A stretch of 46,132 nt of DNA from Euryarchaeota archaeon UBA24. GTDB taxonomy: Archaea > Halobacteriota > Halobacteria > Halobacteriales > Hikarchaeaceae. Numbering within the stretch: position 1 is the stretch's first letter; every line of letters begins with the position of its first letter. The stretch spans positions 52,211 through 98,342 of the forward strand of contig DASO01000004.1 of NCBI GenBank assembly GCA_002503845.1, given 5' to 3'. The notes under the pieces were generated by a model, which saw only the letters and a program-made list of their open reading frames with translations, made no database searches and had not been told where the DNA came from. Shown piece after piece: positions 1-8,036 of the stretch. Both the position numbers and the translations under genes were made by a program.

Positions 1-170
1 GGAGTGGCTGTTGGAGTGGCTGTTTTTGCATAATGTTCTATGGGCTCTTCTTCTGGCGTCCCAATTGGAGAATTCCGAACTTTTTCAATACACCCAACTG
101 TTGTGGCGATTAAACCCAGTATTAATTCCCTACGTGAGATGTGTAAAGGTTGCATGTGTTTTTGTGCCAT
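1..170 (-). CDS. Tat-exported lipoprotein, N-terminal part (runs off the left edge)
   Basis: Reading the minus strand from an ATG at 170 gives 56 codons with no stop before the window edge. The start of the protein looks like a haloarchaeal Tat lipoprotein signal: a twin-arginine motif (SRRELILGL, residues 12-20), a short hydrophobic stretch, and a lipobox ending TTVGC with the lipid-anchor cysteine at residue 27. After it comes a low-complexity linker with a TATPTAT repeat, the usual spacer between membrane anchor and a secreted domain. The functional domain lies outside the window, so the substrate is unknown; solute-binding proteins and cupredoxins are common for this architecture. A second ATG five codons in (MQPLHISRREL) could be the true start. 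TatA at 24722-24976 fits the export route. Confidence 0.6.
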   Translation of the reverse strand, partial: MAQKHMQPLHISRRELILGLIATTVGCIEKVRNSPIGTPEEEPIEHYAKTATPTAT

Positions 171-208
171 TCGTGGGGTGTTGTAGGAGGTGTTGAATTT
201 CGTTTTTA

Positions 209-294
209 CGCCAAGTGAGAGATTTGAACTCCCGTGTCTTATTAGGACAGTCGCTTTCGAGGCGACCGCATTGGCCGGGCTATGCTAACTTGGC
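209..294 (-). tRNA. tRNA-Ser (CGA)
   Basis: An 86-nt cloverleaf on the minus strand. The acceptor arms GCCAAGT (294-288) and ACTTGGC (216-210) pair, with discriminator G at 209. The anticodon stem GTCGC/GCGAC encloses loop CTCGAAA, giving anticodon CGA for codon UCG. A long variable arm (TGTCC...GACAC) confirms the class II serine type. CCA is not encoded. The tRNA ends 38 bases before the lipoprotein start, on the same strand. Confidence 0.93.
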
Positions 295-360
295 ACCAAT
301 CACGGATACTTCGGTTTGGTGTTTATCATTTGCGATTGGGAATTAAATTTGTAAAGAATG

Positions 361-434
361 TCCGGCTTCCCCGATTTGAACAGGGGACATGTCGATCTAC
401 AGTCGACCACTCTACCAGGCTGAGTTAAAGCCGG
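361..434 (-). tRNA. tRNA-Tyr (GTA)
   Basis: A 74-nt cloverleaf on the minus strand with acceptor CCGGCTT/AAGCCGG and discriminator A. The C1-G72 pair is typical of archaeal tRNA-Tyr. The anticodon stem GTCGA/TCGAC holds loop CTGTAGA, anticodon GTA. The T-arm reads CCCTG-TTCAAAT-CGGGG with one G-T pair. No intron and no encoded CCA are seen. It lies 66 bases upstream of tRNA-Ser in the same direction, so the two may be co-transcribed. Confidence 0.93.
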
Positions 435-691
435 TGTACTGCACTATAGTGTTTTTTGTGATTTAACCATTGTTATACAGAGGCAAAGAATAGACCAGTG
501 AGTTGAAGCAGGGGGAAGGTGATAGCCATATATTGTAATACAATTTGGCAAAAATGTGGTGTGAAAGAGAAATCTACGTCGTACGAGAAAAAAGTCCATT
601 TTGTAGATAAAATAGAAAAAAAGTAAGTTATGTATACTGAAAATAGAAATAATATAGAAAAAAAACAAAGAAAAAAAATTAGAAATAGTTT

Positions 692-711
692 ACATTTGTA
701 GTACAAAATGT
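692..711. promoter_or_regulatory. Imperfect inverted repeat just upstream of the cdrS TATA box
   Basis: ACATTTGTAGTACAAAATGT reads almost the same on both strands: outer arms ACATTT/AAATGT around a GTAC core, with one extra A in the right arm. It ends six bases before the palindromic TATA element. Further GTAC copies occur at 731-734 and 741-744. The position suits a repressor or activator site, and CdrS itself, a ribbon-helix-helix protein, is an obvious candidate. That assignment is inference. Confidence 0.35.
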
Positions 712-717
712 AGAAAC

Positions 718-731
718 CTTTATATATAAAG
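718..731 (+). promoter_or_regulatory. TATA box candidate for the cdrS-ftsZ2 operon
   Basis: CTTTATATATAAAG is a perfect 14-base palindrome with an ideal archaeal TATA core. Transcription would start about 25 bases downstream (near 750-757), leaving a leader of roughly 115 nt before the cdrS ATG at 870. Because it is symmetrical, orientation is set by the downstream genes only. Confidence 0.6.
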
Positions 732-750
732 TACGATAAGGTACACCCAC

Positions 751-846
751 GTAAGACGAATGCACACCCCATGTGGGACAGAAATAAGACAATGTGTCAT
801 AGGCCGTCCCGGGGGTTGTCATACACCTGATGACTTTCCGTCTTAC
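751..846 (+). promoter_or_regulatory. Possible folded 5' leader of cdrS-ftsZ2
   Basis: GTAAGACG at 751-758 is the exact reverse complement of CGTCTTAC at 839-846, 24 bases before the cdrS start. The enclosed 80 bases are clearly more GC-rich than the flanking AT-rich DNA and include short self-pairing runs such as CCC/GGG around 767-777 and CCCGGGG around 808-814. If transcription starts near 750, the stem would form at the very 5' end of the mRNA. It matches no riboswitch family I recognise. Confidence 0.35.
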
Positions 847-869
847 AAAACACGGGGAGAATAACCAAA

Positions 870-1046
870 ATGGAACGAATAACACTTAGAATTCCGAAAC
901 AACAGATAGCAGAAGTCGAGCAAATGGTGGAAAGGGGAGAATTCCCCAACCGAAGCGAAGCAATTCGCTCTGCCATTCGCGAAATGTTAAGAGAAAATGA
1001 AGTGCCATATGAATTTAGTGATTCAAGGCCATGGGTGAGGGTATAA
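870..1046 (+). CDS. cdrS: Ribbon-helix-helix regulator, CdrS-like
   Basis: A 58-residue protein, [10 protein letters not shown] at the start, with the classic ribbon-helix-helix layout: one beta strand ([10 protein letters not shown]), then two helices around the turn [21 protein letters not shown] proteins bind DNA as dimers through the strand. The gene sits four bases from ftsZ and shares its promoter. In Halobacterium and Haloferax the equivalent gene, cdrS, precedes ftsZ2 and controls cell-division genes, so I assign that role by context and fold. A purine-rich ribosome-binding stretch (GGGGAG) lies 9-14 bases before the ATG. The C-terminus (SDSRPWVRV) is short and polar. Confidence 0.85.
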   Translation: MERITLRIPKQQIAEVEQMVERGEFPNRSEAIRSAIREMLRENEVPYEFSDSRPWVRV

Positions 1047-1049
1047 ATT

Positions 1050-2180
1050 ATGCTAGATATTGTACAGGAAGCTCTACAAAATGAAGAAAAGGAAAGAGCA
1101 AAGAAAACATCTCTTCGGGATGATGACTTTGGAGAACCACGTATTGTTGTCGTAGGATGTGGTGGAGCAGGTAACAACACCATCAACAGACTATATAATA
1201 TAGGGATCCATGGTGCTGAAACTGTTGCCATAAACACAGATAAACAGCACTTAAAAATGATAGAAGCCGACACTAAAATTCTTGTAGGTAAATCATTGAC
1301 AAATGGTCTAGGAGCCGGTGGCGATCCTTCTATGGGAGAGCGCGCGACAGAAATGGCTGCGGGGACTGTAAAAGAAGTACTAGGTGGAGCGGACTTGGTT
1401 TTTGTAACCGCAGGCATGGGAGGGGGAACTGGAACAGGTTCTGCCCCGGTGGTTTGTAAGATTGCAAAAGAACAAGGAGCAATTGTCATTGGAATGGTAT
1501 CCACCCCATTCAACATCGAACGTGCCAGGACGGTTAAAGCGGAAGAGGGTCTTGAAGCATTACGCGAGAGTGCAGATTCTATAATTGTATTGGACAATAA
1601 TAGACTCTTAGATTATGTGCCCAATTTACCAATTGGAAAAGCATTTTCAGTGATGGATCAGATTATAGCAGAAACTGTCAAAGGTATCTCTGAAACGATA
1701 ACTCAGCCATCGTTAATCAACCTTGATTATGCAGATATGGCTGCGGTTATGTCTTCAGGGGGCGTTGCAGTGATGCTCGTTGGAGAAACCCAAGACAAAA
1801 ATAAGACAGAAGAAGTCGTTCGGGATGCCATGAACCATCCATTACTAGATGTAGACTATCGAGGCGCCTCTGGTGCACTAGTCCACATAACAGGTGGTCC
1901 GGATTTGACTTTGAAAGAAGCCGAAGGTATTGCAGATAACATCACAGAACGGCTTGACCCGACTGCAAATGTAATCTGGGGTGCACGGGTAGAGGAAGAG
2001 TATAAAGGAAAAGTTCGTGTACTAGCGATCATGACAGGTGTGCAAAGTGCCCAGGTGTTGGGACCATCTTCAAGAATGCAGAGTGCACCAATTAGAAGTC
2101 TCGCGGATGGAGATACCCGCTGGTCTGATGGAGGCAGGCGCGAGATAGAGCAAATAAACGGACTAGACGTTATTCGTTAG
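1050..2180 (+). CDS. ftsZ: Cell division protein FtsZ (FtsZ2-type by context)
   Basis: A tubulin-family GTPase of 376 residues that polymerises at the division site. The N-terminal nucleotide-binding motif (VGCGGAGNN) is at 35-43, the tubulin signature GGGTGTG at 124-130, and the T7-loop region NLDYADM, which completes the GTPase site of the next subunit, at 224-230. After about residue 315 the C-terminal domain ends in a short polar tail. Archaea of the haloarchaeal branch have FtsZ1 and FtsZ2; the RHH gene four bases upstream argues for FtsZ2. GAGGG lies close before the ATG at 1050. The stop codon overlaps that of the convergent ncsA by four bases, leaving no room for a separate terminator. 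Confidence 0.95.
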   Translation: MLDIVQEALQNEEKERAKKTSLRDDDFGEPRIVVVGCGGAGNNTINRLYNIGIHGAETVAINTDKQHLKMIEADTKILVGKSLTNGLGAGGDPSMGERATEMAAGTVKEVLGGADLVFVTAGMGGGTGTGSAPVVCKIAKEQGAIVIGMVSTPFNIERARTVKAEEGLEALRESADSIIVLDNNRLLDYVPNLPIGKAFSVMDQIIAETVKGISETITQPSLINLDYADMAAVMSSGGVAVMLVGETQDKNKTEEVVRDAMNHPLLDVDYRGASGALVHITGGPDLTLKEAEGIADNITERLDPTANVIWGARVEEEYKGKVRVLAIMTGVQSAQVLGPSSRMQSAPIRSLADGDTRWSDGGRREIEQINGLDVIR

Positions 2181-3136
2181 GCGGCTTTAACAGCTTCGAC
2201 GAAAACGCATTTCTGACAGATTTTTTGAGTGGTAAGAGAGCCACATTTTATACAATGCTGTAGAGAAGATTCTTTGTGAGAATGGCGATGAGATGATGCA
2301 ATAGTGGCGAATTCTTCATACCCCGCCATAATAGAATGGCGAGTACCAGGATGATCGTCTTCTAGGCCTAAAATTAATTCTCGAACTTTCCCGCGGAAAG
2401 AATCCACTGCATAAGGGCAATCACCGTTATAGAAAGGAATATCCAAGAGATATGCATACAGTGCGATTTCTTTTTCAGGTATATCTCTAAGAGGCTTCGA
2501 ACGCGGGATAAATTCGGTTTCGGTTCTTTGAGGAAATGGTGCCAAAGAAGCATCGAAGTGTTTTGTTATCCTAGACACATCTCCTGCAAGGAAATTCATA
2601 AGTGCGGTCTGAGATTCGTCGTCGAGATTATGCCCAGTAAGTAGTTTATCTGCGTTGAGTTTGTTAGCCCCCATATCTAGAAGATTTCTTCTAAAAACAC
2701 CACAATACGAACAGGCATTGAGGTTCAAGGGGTTTTTTTCAACTACTTCATCCATATCTAGTCCAAATTCATCAATGTAGCTGAAAATTTCGTGGTCAAT
2801 TCCTAGAGAGTTAGTGAGTTTTTTAGCGAGTTCAAGACTTTCGTCTCGGTATCCAGAAATCCCTTCGTTTATTGTCAAAGCTGTAAGTTTTATGCGAGGA
2901 TCCTTACTTAGCATATTATGCAAAATATGAGTAAGAACTGCAGAATCTTTTCCTCCTGAAACCCCGATTATCCATTGTGAAGGGGCATCTTCGGTAGAAC
3001 CAGTGATCAATCCATCAGTTCGGATTCGGTGGCGAACTCGTCGTTCGACTGAATTGATAAAATGAGTAGAGCAAAGGTGGGATCCAGAATATGGTGTGAA
3101 AATAACTGCATCTTGGTCACACTTGGTACACTTCAT
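2177..3136 (-). CDS. ncsA: tRNA 2-thiolation protein NcsA (Ctu1/TtuA family)
   Basis: A 319-residue PP-loop ATPase that adenylates tRNA uridine and helps replace its C2 oxygen with sulfur; in haloarchaea NcsA acts on wobble U34 with a ubiquitin-like SAMP protein as sulfur carrier. Visible features are an N-terminal zinc finger (CTKC at 3-6, later C22 and H25), the PP-loop SGGKDS at 60-65, the catalytic/cluster pair CSYC at 142-145, [10 protein letters not shown] near 168-177, and a C-terminal zinc finger (CIKC...CQKC). All family cysteine pairs are present, so the enzyme should be active. It follows lplA by 37 bases on the same strand, which suggests co-transcription, and converges on ftsZ. 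Confidence 0.92.
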   Translation of the reverse strand: MKCTKCDQDAVIFTPYSGSHLCSTHFINSVERRVRHRIRTDGLITGSTEDAPSQWIIGVSGGKDSAVLTHILHNMLSKDPRIKLTALTINEGISGYRDESLELAKKLTNSLGIDHEIFSYIDEFGLDMDEVVEKNPLNLNACSYCGVFRRNLLDMGANKLNADKLLTGHNLDDESQTALMNFLAGDVSRITKHFDASLAPFPQRTETEFIPRSKPLRDIPEKEIALYAYLLDIPFYNGDCPYAVDSFRGKVRELILGLEDDHPGTRHSIMAGYEEFATIASSHRHSHKESSLQHCIKCGSLTTQKICQKCVFVEAVKAA

Positions 3137-3173
3137 AGAGAATCAATGAATGCGAGGAATTTATCCTTTTATG

Positions 3174-3959
3174 CTATGTTCTATTCGTCCAGTTCTCAGA
3201 AGAAAATAGTTCTTGTGCTATTTTTTCCGCTTGTTTTAGTTCTAATGACGTCCAAGTTCCACTTTCTGCATTAGACCAAGTTAAAAAAGAATTTGTAAGA
3301 GCGTTAATTGACTCCTTGCGTGTTAAACCGACCTGTTCAGAAATGGATGTTACGTGGTCCTGTATTGTATCAGGATTGATGTCAAAGTCAGAGAATACTA
3401 AGGCGAATTGGTCAACATCGTGTTTGTAGGTCAACGAACCGTGCTGAATGACTACATCATTGGACCTCCTCTGTGCATTTCCACTTATTTTTTTCCCATC
3501 TACCAAGATATCGTGGGCGGGATGAATTTCTCGGAGATAGCAGGAAGGAGCATATAACGCGGGACTAGCAGAACCTGCTAGTTCTGCAGACACACCTAAT
3601 TTTTTAAAAGTAGATATGATGGGAGCCAGCATCGCACGATATGATTTGGATACATCTGTAGAAAAAGAGGAAACGGGTGCAATTATGGAATATGAAATAT
3701 CACCGACATAATCATGGAAGATTCCACCGCCTCCTGTTTGCCTTCGGACCACCGGAATATTTTGTTTCGAGCAATATTCCCAATTTATAGATGTACTCCG
3801 TTGGGCATAGCCTATAGAGATAGAGCTGGGTTTCCATCGGTAAATTCGGATTGTTGGTGGGCCCCCATTATGTATACTTTGGGCAGCAGCCACATCCAGG
3901 GCCATATTCAAGGGGGCGTCCCAAGATTCTTCTGGAATGAATCTCCAACGATCTGCCAT
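3174..3959 (-). CDS. lplA: Lipoate-protein ligase A family protein
   Basis: A 261-residue member of the biotin/lipoate ligase fold that attaches lipoate (or octanoate) to E2 or GcvH lysines through an acyl-AMP intermediate. The family motif RRQTGGGGIFHD is at 72-83, and GKKISGNAQRR (about 154-164) holds the conserved active-site lysine. The small C-terminal accessory domain is represented by the last 80 or so residues (FALVFSDFDINPD onward). No GcvH or 2-oxoacid dehydrogenase gene is in the window, so the acceptor is unknown. Lipoyltransferase LipM/LipL-like activity is the main alternative. It is the upstream gene of an lplA-ncsA pair. Confidence 0.85.
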   Translation of the reverse strand: MADRWRFIPEESWDAPLNMALDVAAAQSIHNGGPPTIRIYRWKPSSISIGYAQRSTSINWEYCSKQNIPVVRRQTGGGGIFHDYVGDISYSIIAPVSSFSTDVSKSYRAMLAPIISTFKKLGVSAELAGSASPALYAPSCYLREIHPAHDILVDGKKISGNAQRRSNDVVIQHGSLTYKHDVDQFALVFSDFDINPDTIQDHVTSISEQVGLTRKESINALTNSFLTWSNAESGTWTSLELKQAEKIAQELFSSENWTNRT

Positions 3960-4042
3960 ACCAAACTGTATGTTGCAATGGATAAATCAATTTTTGTTGA
4001 ATTTAGAGATAGATTTACTTTCTTTTCCGACATAAAATAAAT

Positions 4043-4849
4043 ATGAACAGTGATCGCAGAGACATCGTGCCCGTATTGAGCCGAAAGCGCGAATCAAAGC
4101 GGTACCTGATACTTATAGAGATTGCCAAGCATCAGCCTGCGATTAATCAAGCAGAAATTGCAGACTCAATAGGGATCACATCTCAAGCTGTTAGTGAGTA
4201 TATGAAAGAACTATCAGACAGTGGTCATGTATCAAAACTAGGTAGGGGTAGGTATGAGATCACGCCGAAGGGCGTGGATTGGTTAATTGTCCAAAATGAG
4301 AAGTTGAGGGACTTGACAAATTATGTTGCCGGTGAGGTTTTAACCCAGGTAGATATAGAAGCTGCCATCGCAGGTGGTGAAATTCGAGCGGGAGAAACGG
4401 TAGCACTGTCCATGGTCAGGGGTTTTCTTCAGGCAGATGTAGAGAATGAAGCTGAAAAAACTATCTCTGCAAAAGCAATTGGGAATGCAAAAAAAGGAGA
4501 GGTAGTAGGTGTGATTGACTTTGAAGGGATTTTGGATTATGAAATTGGCTCTGTTTGTATCATATCAATCCCACCAGTGTCCTTAGAGAATGGGCCATTT
4601 CAAAAGGGGGCAAAAGTCAAAGATGGGAAAGATTACGATCTGGTCGCAGTATCGGGAGTTGAGGCATTGGTTGCCGCTCGAATGGCAGGATATAGTGTGG
4701 ATATTTACTTTGGGACCCCCGTGGCGGTCGCAGAAGCTGCAATGAGAGGATTGAACGTACTCCTTTTAGTAACGGATTCGGCCATCTTGAATCACATCGA
4801 TCGGTTTCGAGAAGCCAAGATTAGCTATGAAGTAATAGAGATCAAATAA
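4043..4849 (+). CDS. Winged-helix transcription regulator with C-terminal ligand-like domain
   Basis: A 268-residue protein. Residues about 20-80 form a MarR-like winged helix (AEIADSIGITSQAVSEYMKE as helix-turn-helix, then wing GRGRYEITPKGVDWL). The rest (90-268) is a compact alpha/beta region with no enzyme motif that I recognise; the pattern of Gly/Ala-rich segments (VEALVAARMAGYSVDIYFG) suggests ligand or nucleotide sensing. Similar HTH-plus-unknown-domain proteins occur across haloarchaea, where their targets are unknown. It reads toward rio2, nine bases downstream, so the two form an operon. It diverges from lplA across an 83-base gap that must hold both promoters. Confidence 0.75.
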   Translation: MNSDRRDIVPVLSRKRESKRYLILIEIAKHQPAINQAEIADSIGITSQAVSEYMKELSDSGHVSKLGRGRYEITPKGVDWLIVQNEKLRDLTNYVAGEVLTQVDIEAAIAGGEIRAGETVALSMVRGFLQADVENEAEKTISAKAIGNAKKGEVVGVIDFEGILDYEIGSVCIISIPPVSLENGPFQKGAKVKDGKDYDLVAVSGVEALVAARMAGYSVDIYFGTPVAVAEAAMRGLNVLLLVTDSAILNHIDRFREAKISYEVIEIK

Positions 4850-4858
4850 ATTACAAAC

Positions 4859-5776
4859 ATGGTTCGAAATGTCTCATCTTTTTTTCGCGAATTGGAAGAC
4901 GAGGATTTCTACTTATTATCAGGTATAGAGCACGGAATGCGTTTTTCTCAATGGGTAGATGGTAGTAAACTTCCAGATTTATCAGGACTATCTTCTAAAG
5001 AAATCGAATATCGCATTAAGAGATGTAAAAAATACCACCTAATAGAACAAAAAATAATCCAATACAGGGGTTATCGCCTCCGATTTGAAGGATATGATGC
5101 TCTTGCCCTTAGAAGTTTTGTAGAACGGGAAGTAATCGAAAAATTTGGTTCTATCGTAGGAGTGGGAAAGGAATCAGAAGTGTATGAAGTTCGATCTTAT
5201 AAATCTCTTGCATTAAAATATCATCGAGAGGGATACACCAACTTTAGAAAGGTGAATCAAAACAGAGACTATACATCGAAAAATCGGCATTTTTCGTGGA
5301 TGTATACGGCTAGAAAGGCTGCAGAAAAGGAATTTGGAGTTCTAGAAGCATTATATCCAAAGGTATCAGTCCCCCGTCCTATCGATCAGAATCGCCATGC
5401 GATAGTAATGGAAATGGTAGATGGTGGAAATTTGTCAGAAGTTAGATTGGATGGAGATCAAATAGTGGCCACATTAGGCTTAATTTTGGAGGAAATTTCT
5501 AATGCTATTGATAAGGGGTATGTACACTCGGACTTGAGTGAGTACAACGTATTTGTAGAGGATAACGGAGTAACTATTTTTGATTGGCCACAGGCTGTAA
5601 AAACTTCCCATGTCAATGCAGAGGAATTTCTCAAAAGAGATATTGAAAATATAATTAAATATTTTAAAAGGAAATACCCACGTGAGATTCAAAAAATAGA
5701 TATCAAAACGCTTGTTGAGGATATCTTTGGTGGTGAATTTAATCAGGAATTAGACGGGTATTTCAACGATGCCTGA
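4859..5776 (+). CDS. rio2: RIO-type serine kinase/ATPase Rio2
   Basis: A 305-residue atypical kinase that acts in small-subunit ribosome maturation. Residues 1-85 are the winged-helix domain specific to Rio2. The kinase part begins with the glycine-rich loop GVGKESEVYEV (101-111) and the ATP-anchoring lysine K120 in ALKYHREG. The flexible loop spans about 125-150, and the hinge is EMVDGGN (185-191). The catalytic loop HSDLSEYN (223-230) and the metal-binding IFDWPQ (240-245) are intact, with IFDWP typical of Rio2. It lies directly behind the winged-helix regulator gene. The 3' end overlaps the convergent zinc-ribbon gene by 27 bases. Confidence 0.95.
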   Translation: MVRNVSSFFRELEDEDFYLLSGIEHGMRFSQWVDGSKLPDLSGLSSKEIEYRIKRCKKYHLIEQKIIQYRGYRLRFEGYDALALRSFVEREVIEKFGSIVGVGKESEVYEVRSYKSLALKYHREGYTNFRKVNQNRDYTSKNRHFSWMYTARKAAEKEFGVLEALYPKVSVPRPIDQNRHAIVMEMVDGGNLSEVRLDGDQIVATLGLILEEISNAIDKGYVHSDLSEYNVFVEDNGVTIFDWPQAVKTSHVNAEEFLKRDIENIIKYFKRKYPREIQKIDIKTLVEDIFGGEFNQELDGYFNDA

Positions 5777-6124
5777 CTCATAGCACTCGGGGCAAAGATC
5801 CGCACCTTCTGGTTGATTGAAGATTGCACCACATAGATTGCATTTGAACATCGTGGCTGCTCGCTTGAGTCCGTATTTAATCATGTAATCGTAATGCTGG
5901 ATCACGGAACTTCTATGCTCTAAAGTTTTAAGAATCCCATATCCGAACAAAAATAGTGCTACGCCTAGGGGAAGCCATGGGAAATTCCATTCATTTTCAA
6001 GTGTGCCGAAAAAGAGCCAAATGCCAACCGCACCGATTAGCCAACACCACCAAACCCGAGCTGCACCCGTGAAGATATCTCTTAAGTCAGATGGCTTAAC
6101 TAGTTGATCTGATGTTTCTGCCAT
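5750..6124 (-). CDS. Small membrane protein with C-terminal zinc ribbon
   Basis: A 124-residue protein of unknown function. Two membrane-spanning segments are predicted by eye (about 24-41, WWCWLIGAVGIWLFFG; and about 49-66, WLPLGVALFLFGYGIL). A basic stretch follows, then a cytosolic zinc ribbon with two CxxC pairs (CNLCG near 95-99, CPEC near 111-114) of the rubredoxin-like kind. Membrane-anchored zinc ribbons of this layout are frequent hypothetical proteins in haloarchaea. The stop lies inside the last codons of rio2 (27-base overlap), which may be real in this compact genome. TATA-like CTTTTATTAAATTTATAG lies directly upstream. Confidence 0.7.
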   Translation of the reverse strand: MAETSDQLVKPSDLRDIFTGAARVWWCWLIGAVGIWLFFGTLENEWNFPWLPLGVALFLFGYGILKTLEHRSSVIQHYDYMIKYGLKRAATMFKCNLCGAIFNQPEGADLCPECYESGIVEIPV

Positions 6125-6200
6125 ATCTATAAATTTAATAAAAGTACAGAGATATCAAGGTTCCTATCGAAATTGACGAAGAATCATTTCAGTATAGGGG

Positions 6201-6860
6201 CTATTTTTTAGATTCTTGAGACCAGAATCGATAGGAAATAAGCCATGCCCCAAGTGAAAGTAAGGTCGCTTCAACCATCTCGGGTATTGCGATTCCTTCA
6301 CTGTATAAATCTAGCAGGTAAGGAGCCACGATTTCAACAATGGACAGGAATGCTACGATTCCTATGAGGATTAATAAGATGCCAAAGTTACGAGACTCCG
6401 ATAAGTAGGATCCACCTACGAAAACCAATCCGATGGGAGTTGCGATGAAATAGATAGCTGCTACAGGAAAATGTAGTGGAGAAGGAATGGGGAACAATCC
6501 GACTAATGCTAGATTGAGTCCACCAATAAATATGAGAGAATAGCCTATTTTTGACATAATTGAGTCGTAATGGCAAGTTCTTATATGAAGACTTCGAGTC
6601 AGGAAAACGAAGAGGGCCAAACCGATTCCAGCTACCATCATTCCAGTATTAAATATGAAAATGTGTAAGCCATTGGAGGGGGCAGATCGTGCGATTCTAC
6701 CAGGTAGTTCACCAACTCCAAGATCGCTGAGTGCAAATTCAGTCCAATTGAACCAAGGTGCAAAATAAATTGCCACTATAACAGATAGGAGTCCAATAGC
6801 CGGTCCGAGCAATCCTGCGTAAATGCCCAGTCTACGTAAATTTTCTTTTTCGATTGACAT
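6201..6860 (-). CDS. DUF998-family membrane protein
   Basis: A 219-residue polytopic membrane protein with six apparent transmembrane helices. It carries the features I associate with the DUF998 family: a first helix (GIYAGLLGPAIGLLSVIVAI), then the loop motif W..FALSDLG (about 39-49), helix 2 after a conserved H/F-N segment, and GLFPIPSPLHFPVAAIYF in the middle. The biochemical role of the family is not established. It is the first gene downstream of rps7 on the same strand and starts 53 bases after it, so it may be read from the ribosomal promoter. No signal peptide is seen. Confidence 0.75.
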   Translation of the reverse strand: MSIEKENLRRLGIYAGLLGPAIGLLSVIVAIYFAPWFNWTEFALSDLGVGELPGRIARSAPSNGLHIFIFNTGMMVAGIGLALFVFLTRSLHIRTCHYDSIMSKIGYSLIFIGGLNLALVGLFPIPSPLHFPVAAIYFIATPIGLVFVGGSYLSESRNFGILLILIGIVAFLSIVEIVAPYLLDLYSEGIAIPEMVEATLLSLGAWLISYRFWSQESKK

Positions 6861-6913
6861 ACGTGGATGTCGTTAGTCGGGAATGGGCATAAATCGATAG
6901 GGATTAACGAAAG

Positions 6914-7528
6914 TTATCGGGCTGCTGCTGCAACTCTTTCTTTTTCCTCTTTGTGACGAATTGCATAAGTAGATGCATCATATTCCGCAGCTCCAATTAA
7001 TTGGGTTGCAAGTGCTTGGTGTGCAGAAGTTTTTTTCTTGAAAGATGCAGTTTTAGTCCCTTCAGCGAGGAATTTTATTGCAAGATCTACACGGCGTTGA
7101 GGGGAAACGTCGACTGCTTTTGGGACAGAAACACCGCCGTATTTTAAGCGGACAGTTTCTTCACGGGGGGCGGAATTTTCTATGGCACGAACGAAAATTT
7201 GAACGGGGTTTTCTTCAGTTTTTTTGTGAATTAAATCGAACGATTCTCTGAGTATTTGTGATGCTTTTTGTTTTTTCCCCGAGTTTTTTCCAGGAGACAT
7301 GATTCGGTTAACTAGTCGTTCCAAGGAACTGATCTCTGATTTTTGAAATTGTTTTGCAGAGTGTTTTCCGCGGGAGTCGGAATATGGGCGAAGTACAATA
7401 TATCGTTGCAATCCTACATCCGCGTATTCAATATCTTGAAGACTCCATTTGCCGAATAAATCGGACATTGGGAAAATGGTTATTTCTTCAGTGGGTGAAT
7501 CGAGGTTTTGAGGTGTTTCTTCATCCAT
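6914..7528 (-). CDS. rps7: Small ribosomal subunit protein uS7
   Basis: A 204-residue archaeal-length S7, which nucleates assembly of the 30S head and contacts tRNA at the E site. Typical segments are RYIVLRPYSDSRGKHSAKQFQKS (quoted only as a region, residues about 42-64), SLERLVNRIMSPGKNSGKK (68-86), the loop region ENPVQIFVRAIENSAPREE, the block GGVSVPKAVDVSPQRRVDLA near 129-148, and a basic C-terminal tail (RHKEEKERVAAAAR). The first 30 residues are acidic, as in haloarchaeal S7. It follows rps12 with a two-base gap and so is part of the same transcript. In most relatives EF-2 comes next; here EF-2 is about 34 kb away on the other strand. Confidence 0.96.
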   Translation of the reverse strand: MDEETPQNLDSPTEEITIFPMSDLFGKWSLQDIEYADVGLQRYIVLRPYSDSRGKHSAKQFQKSEISSLERLVNRIMSPGKNSGKKQKASQILRESFDLIHKKTEENPVQIFVRAIENSAPREETVRLKYGGVSVPKAVDVSPQRRVDLAIKFLAEGTKTASFKKKTSAHQALATQLIGAAEYDASTYAIRHKEEKERVAAAAR

Positions 7529-7530
7529 AA

Positions 7531-7959
7531 TTAACGTACTGGTTTCTCCCGGTTTCCTCGAACCATTTCAAGAAGACTCACTCCATTGACTTGTTCTACT
7601 TTATAATTCACACCAGAAAGATCCCCCATGGTCCTTCCAGTTGCGCCACCAATCCCAGAGATAAGAACTTCATCGTGCTCGTCGATAAAGGATATGGCCG
7701 CATTTCCAGGACAGAATGCAGTTACTTGTTTCCCATTTTTAATTAGTTGGACTCGAACACATTTTCGTATCGCTGAGTTGGGTTGTTTTGCTTCAATTCC
7801 CACTTTTTCTAAGACGATTCCTCGGCCTTGGGGTGCTCCATCCAAAGGATCGGATTTTTTACCCAGGCCGCGGGCCCTTCGGGCATATGTGGGATTTGAC
7901 CATCGCTGTTTCTGGCGGTCTTTCTTTAGTTTTCGTGCTGCGTATTTTCCGTTAGACAT
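7531..7959 (-). CDS. rps12: Small ribosomal subunit protein uS12
   Basis: A 142-residue archaeal S12, part of the decoding centre. The N-terminal basic segment ([20 protein letters not shown]) is the archaeal/eukaryotic form. The conserved decoding loops [19 protein letters not shown] (58-76) and the region around [18 protein letters not shown] are intact, and the protein ends with the usual basic [10 protein letters not shown]. It is followed by rps7 after two bases. A TATA-like element 26-35 bases upstream of the ATG gives the pair its own, apparently leaderless, promoter. The gene that normally precedes it, nusA, is missing: only 77 bases separate it from rpoA2. Confidence 0.97.
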   Translation of the reverse strand: MSNGKYAARKLKKDRQKQRWSNPTYARRARGLGKKSDPLDGAPQGRGIVLEKVGIEAKQPNSAIRKCVRVQLIKNGKQVTAFCPGNAAISFIDEHDEVLISGIGGATGRTMGDLSGVNYKVEQVNGVSLLEMVRGNREKPVR

Positions 7960-7984
7960 TATATTGGGTTGTTTTTCGAGTGTA

Positions 7985-7994
7985 CATATTTAAA
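7985..7994 (-). promoter_or_regulatory. TATA box candidate for rps12-rps7
   Basis: On the minus strand TTTAAATATG lies 26-35 bases before the rps12 ATG at 7959, the spacing of a leaderless archaeal transcript. It falls in the 77-base gap after rpoA2, so the two ribosomal genes can be transcribed independently of the polymerase operon. Confidence 0.5.
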
Positions 7995-8036
7995 GATCTT
8001 GCTTTTATGTTTTTATATTGAGTATTATTTTTTGTT

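Larger units (their letters stand above)
435..869. other. Long AT-rich non-coding gap with the cdrS-ftsZ2 control region
   Basis: No convincing gene is seen in these 435 bases on either strand; open frames here are low-complexity and rich in Phe, Leu and Lys. The left part (about 550-690) is purine-rich with A-runs. A perfect 10-base palindrome, CACTATAGTG, lies at 442-451 just upstream of tRNA-Tyr. The right part holds the TATA box, a dyad and a more GC-rich segment described separately. It is the only gap of more than 300 bases in the window. Confidence 0.6.

Noticed and set aside
1..26. Short repeat GGAGTGGCTGTT at the left edge as a possible CRISPR or tandem repeat
   Set aside because: Two copies only, and it encodes the TATPTAT linker of the lipoprotein on the minus strand.
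11..196. A 61-codon plus-strand frame at the left edge
   Set aside because: The opposite strand encodes a convincing Tat lipoprotein signal in the same bases; this frame is its shadow.
657..690. A-rich run that could be a simple repeat or origin element
   Set aside because: No repeated unit, no origin-recognition-box-like inverted sequence and no Orc1/Cdc6 gene nearby.
444..772. Two overlapping minus-strand frames in the AT-rich gap
   Set aside because: Their composition (Phe, Leu, Tyr runs) is what AT-rich non-coding DNA gives, and they run across the TATA box and leader.
797..1597. A 266-codon open frame on the minus strand over cdrS and ftsZ
   Set aside because: It is antisense to two clearly conserved genes, has Ser/Pro-rich low-complexity sequence and no recognisable domain.
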